This document shows positions 62,105 to 64,000 of a stretch of DNA of 64,000 nt, in pieces (the stretch's first letter is position 1; each line of letters begins with the position of its first letter). The DNA comes from Romboutsia sedimentorum (lineage in GTDB: Bacteria > Bacillota > Clostridia > Peptostreptococcales > Peptostreptococcaceae): positions 868,001-932,000 of the forward strand of contig NZ_JASKYM010000001.1 in the NCBI RefSeq assembly GCF_030131845.1. The letters run 5' to 3'. The notes below the pieces were generated by a model. It ran no database searches. It was not told the origin of the DNA and worked only from the letters and a program-made list of their open reading frames with translations. Made by a program: the position numbers and the translations under genes.

Positions 62105-62476
62105 CTATCTTCTTTCCGATCTCTTTGTTGGTTTCCCTTTTTTAGTAACATTTTCAAGCTTAACTTTAGCTTTAGCTTGCTCATGTCCTGGGAATATTAT
62201 TTTAGGTTCTTCTAAATTCTTTTTATATATAGTAAATTTAGACCCTATAGCTTGAACAAATTCAGCTCTTAAAGCTTCACATACTGCATTTGCAGTTTCT
62301 TTTGTATCGATACCTGCATTTTCAAGTATTGTTACTTTTACTATTTCTCTGCTTCTTAACATATTGTCAAGTTGCTCTAAAAAGCTTTCTGTTACGCCAT
62401 CTTTACCTATTTGAGTAACAGGCTTTAATGTGTTTGCTACTGATCTTAAGTACGCTCTTTGTTTTCCTTTTAACAT
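62105..62476 (-). CDS. yhbY: YhbY/CRM-domain ribosome-associated RNA-binding protein
   Basis: The first 97 residues are a CRM domain: LKGKQRAYLRSVANTLKPVT, the GKDGVTESFLEQL loop (the G-x-x-G RNA-contact type) and AEFVQAIGSKFTIYKK. A further 26 residues (EQAKAKVKLENVTKKGKPTK and four more) form a very basic extension past the usual 97-104 residue family length, probably extra rRNA contact. ATG with AGGTGGAA upstream, 19 bp after obgE. Pre-50S assembly factor by homology. Confidence 0.92.
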   Translation of the reverse strand: MLKGKQRAYLRSVANTLKPVTQIGKDGVTESFLEQLDNMLRSREIVKVTILENAGIDTKETANAVCEALRAEFVQAIGSKFTIYKKNLEEPKIIFPGHEQAKAKVKLENVTKKGKPTKRSERR

Positions 62477-62494
62477 TTTTCCACCTCTTTTATT

Positions 62495-63772
62495 CTAGTT
62501 GTAGAATTCGAATTCTAACTCGTAAATTCTAACAGTATCTCCGTCTTCAATTCCCATTTTTCTAAGTCGGTCAAATACGCCTTGACCTTCCATAACTTTT
62601 TGGAAATATTGAAGAGATTCCATATCATCAAAGTTAACAGAATATAAAATTCTTCTAAGCATTTTACCTGTAACAACATATACTCCATCTTCGATTTCTA
62701 TAGTTAAAGCTTCGTCTTCTTGTACGTCTAATTCTGGTTTGTACATTTCTTCTTCTGTAACTAACTCTACATCTTCAACTTCATTTAATAATTGAGATAC
62801 ATAAGCTATTACATCATCTATACCTTGACGAGTAGCTGCAGACATTTTAAATACTTTATATCCTCTACCTTCTAACTCATCTTTGAAATCTTCAAATACA
62901 CTTTCATCTTCTAATATGTCCATTTTATTAGCTACTACTACTTGTGGTCTTGAAGATAATTTATCGTTATACATTTTAAGTTCATCATTTATCTTGTTAA
63001 AGTCTTCTAAAGCATCTCTACCTTCTAATCCTGATATATCTACTATATGAATTAAAACTTTAGTTCTTTCAACATGTCTTAAGAAATCATGACCTAGTCC
63101 GACTCCTTCAGCTGCACCTTCTATAAGTCCAGGTATATCAGCTAACACAAAACTATCCCCAAACTTAGTTTGAACAACACCTAAATTAGGTGTTAAAGTT
63201 GTAAAGTGATAGTTAGCTATCTTTGGCTTAGCTTTAGTAACTACTGATAAGAATGTAGATTTACCTACATTAGGGAATCCTAAAAGACCCACATCTGCTA
63301 TCATTTTAAGCTCTAAAGTTACCCATCTTTCTTGACCTTCAGTACCAGATTTAGCAAAAGCTGGGGCTTGTCTTACTGCATTTGCGAAATGTTGGTTTCC
63401 TTTTCCACCTCTACCACCTCTTACAACTGTAGCTCTATCGCCTTCGTTTTTTAAATCTGCTAATATAAGACCTGTTGCTTCATCTCTAATTATTGTTCCT
63501 GCAGGCACTTTAAGTGTTAAATCATCACCATTTTTACCCGCTCTTCTACTCTTTGATCCGTCTCCACCTGGTTCTGCAGAGTATTTTCTTTGGTATTTGA
63601 AATCCATTAATGTTCTAAGACCTAAGTCAACCTCAAACACTATACTAGCACCATGTCCACCGTCTCCACCATCTGGACCGCCAGCTGGAACATACTTTTC
63701 TTTTCTAAAACTTACCGTACCGTTTCCACCGTTTCCAGCTTTAACAAAAATTCTTGCCTTATCTATAAACAT
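62495..63772 (-). CDS. obgE: GTPase Obg/CgtA, 50S assembly factor
   Basis: 425 residues from ATG 63772 (AGGTGAT upstream; an in-frame GTG at 63781 overlaps that site). Obg-fold N-terminus with Gly-rich turns (FRKEKYVPAGGPDGGDGGHG), a G domain GLLGFPNVGKSTFLSVVTKA (G1), ADIPGLIEGA (G3), VVANKMDILED (G4), and a C-terminal OCT domain (about 345-425, VYVVTGKMLRRILYSVNF). Essential in ribosome assembly and stress control. Conserved order rpmA-obgE-yhbY. Confidence 0.97.
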   Translation of the reverse strand: MFIDKARIFVKAGNGGNGTVSFRKEKYVPAGGPDGGDGGHGASIVFEVDLGLRTLMDFKYQRKYSAEPGGDGSKSRRAGKNGDDLTLKVPAGTIIRDEATGLILADLKNEGDRATVVRGGRGGKGNQHFANAVRQAPAFAKSGTEGQERWVTLELKMIADVGLLGFPNVGKSTFLSVVTKAKPKIANYHFTTLTPNLGVVQTKFGDSFVLADIPGLIEGAAEGVGLGHDFLRHVERTKVLIHIVDISGLEGRDALEDFNKINDELKMYNDKLSSRPQVVVANKMDILEDESVFEDFKDELEGRGYKVFKMSAATRQGIDDVIAYVSQLLNEVEDVELVTEEEMYKPELDVQEDEALTIEIEDGVYVVTGKMLRRILYSVNFDDMESLQYFQKVMEGQGVFDRLRKMGIEDGDTVRIYELEFEFYN

Positions 63773-63819
63773 ATTAATCACCTACTTGATTAAACTTTTT
63801 TATAACACTAATAAATAAG

Positions 63820-63848
63820 AAATTATCCACGTCGGATAATTTTTCTTA
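63820..63848 (-). other. Hairpin in the obgE leader
   Basis: AAATTATCC pairs with GGATAATTT around ACGTC, 48 bp upstream of the obgE start. No known riboswitch motif; a plain terminator or attenuator for read-through from the gene to the right is possible. Confidence 0.4.
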
Positions 63849-63954
63849 AAGATAGTATTTTAACAAAATTATTATTTAAAATCTTAAAAAAAGATTTCAT
63901 TATTATTTTTTCCAAAATAAATACATACAATTCTATAAATATCTATTTACAAGA

Positions 63955-63981
63955 AAAAGGAGTGTATTAACACTCCTTCTT
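63955..63981 (-). terminator. Terminator of the gene at the right edge
   Basis: AAGGAGTG pairs with CACTCCTT across a 6-base loop, followed on the minus strand by TTTCTTG. It lies 7 bp after the stop of the partial gene at 63988. Confidence 0.7.
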
Positions 63982-63987
63982 TGTATA

Positions 63988-64000
63988 TTACTCAGCTATT
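63988..64000 (-). CDS. C-terminal end of a gene, probably ribosomal protein L27 (partial)
   Basis: Only the last three codons (Ile-Ala-Glu) and TAA are inside the window. The guess of rpmA rests on the strongly conserved rplU-ysxB-rpmA-obgE order, not on sequence. Confidence 0.35.

Noticed and set aside
1-64000. CRISPR arrays, insertion sequences, integrase genes or rRNA
   Set aside because: No regular direct-repeat arrays, transposase or integrase motifs or rRNA segments were seen on reading the window.

Overview
The window is low-GC, spore-former DNA. It carries gpr, spoIIP, a CIRCE-controlled hrcA-grpE-dnaK-dnaJ operon, T-box control of leuS, and a complete selenium-dependent D-proline reductase (Stickland) locus. 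Gene content and order suggest a member of the Peptostreptococcaceae related to Clostridioides, Paraclostridium, Paeniclostridium or Romboutsia. The genus is inferred from gene content only. No phage, insertion sequence, CRISPR array or rRNA operon was seen.

Layout. 1-3.4 kb: ROK kinase fragment, an unrecognised helical protein, and a MATE exporter with a divergent-spacer MerR-type promoter and its MerR regulator. 3.5-8.4 kb: heat-shock operon. 8.4-15.3 kb: hemW, a decayed amino-acid permease, lepA, a small membrane protein, spoIIP, gpr and rpsT. 15.4-21.7 kb: holA, a ComEC that lacks its metallo-beta-lactamase domain, two acyl/aminoacyl-transferase-fold proteins, a secreted metallo-beta-lactamase lipoprotein and tcdA. 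21.8-31.5 kb: TSUP exporter, prdF, prdE, prdD, prdB, a small prd protein, prdA, prdC and the sigma-54 activator prdR, all on the minus strand. 31.6-41.4 kb: tRNA-Sec, a 3D-domain cell-wall protein, a rhodanese, ung, a large sensor kinase and the selD-selA-selB operon. 41.5-43.6 kb: ComEA-like protein and a D,D-carboxypeptidase. 43.7-50.1 kb: an unusual four-gene operon (GrpE-like, Hsp70-like, helical-repeat protein, beta-CASP metallo-hydrolase). 50.2-53.7 kb: serine dehydratase, ridA and threonine deaminase. 54-58.5 kb: T-box-leuS, rsfS, yqeK and nadD. 58.6-64 kb: recX, a 31-residue membrane peptide, RNase Z, CoA-disulfide-reductase-like protein, yhbY, obgE and the tail of the next gene.

How it works together. 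Three genes (prdB, prdC, selD) are read through in-frame UGA codons, and the window encodes everything dedicated to that decoding: tRNA-Sec, SelA, SelB and SelD. A hairpin can be drawn just 3' of each UGA. PrdF makes D-proline, PrdA/PrdB reduce it to 5-aminovalerate, and PrdC supplies electrons. PrdR probably drives the operon from a -24/-12 promoter upstream of prdC, using inverted TGTCGA sites at the 3' end of prdR. PrdD and PrdE look like PrdA cut in two exactly at its pyruvoyl-forming cysteine.

Most novel candidate: the 43661-50068 operon. It pairs a second, lidless Hsp70 and a GrpE-like exchange factor with a helical-repeat protein and an intact beta-CASP nuclease-type domain, and has no J-protein. 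Its function is not known to me.
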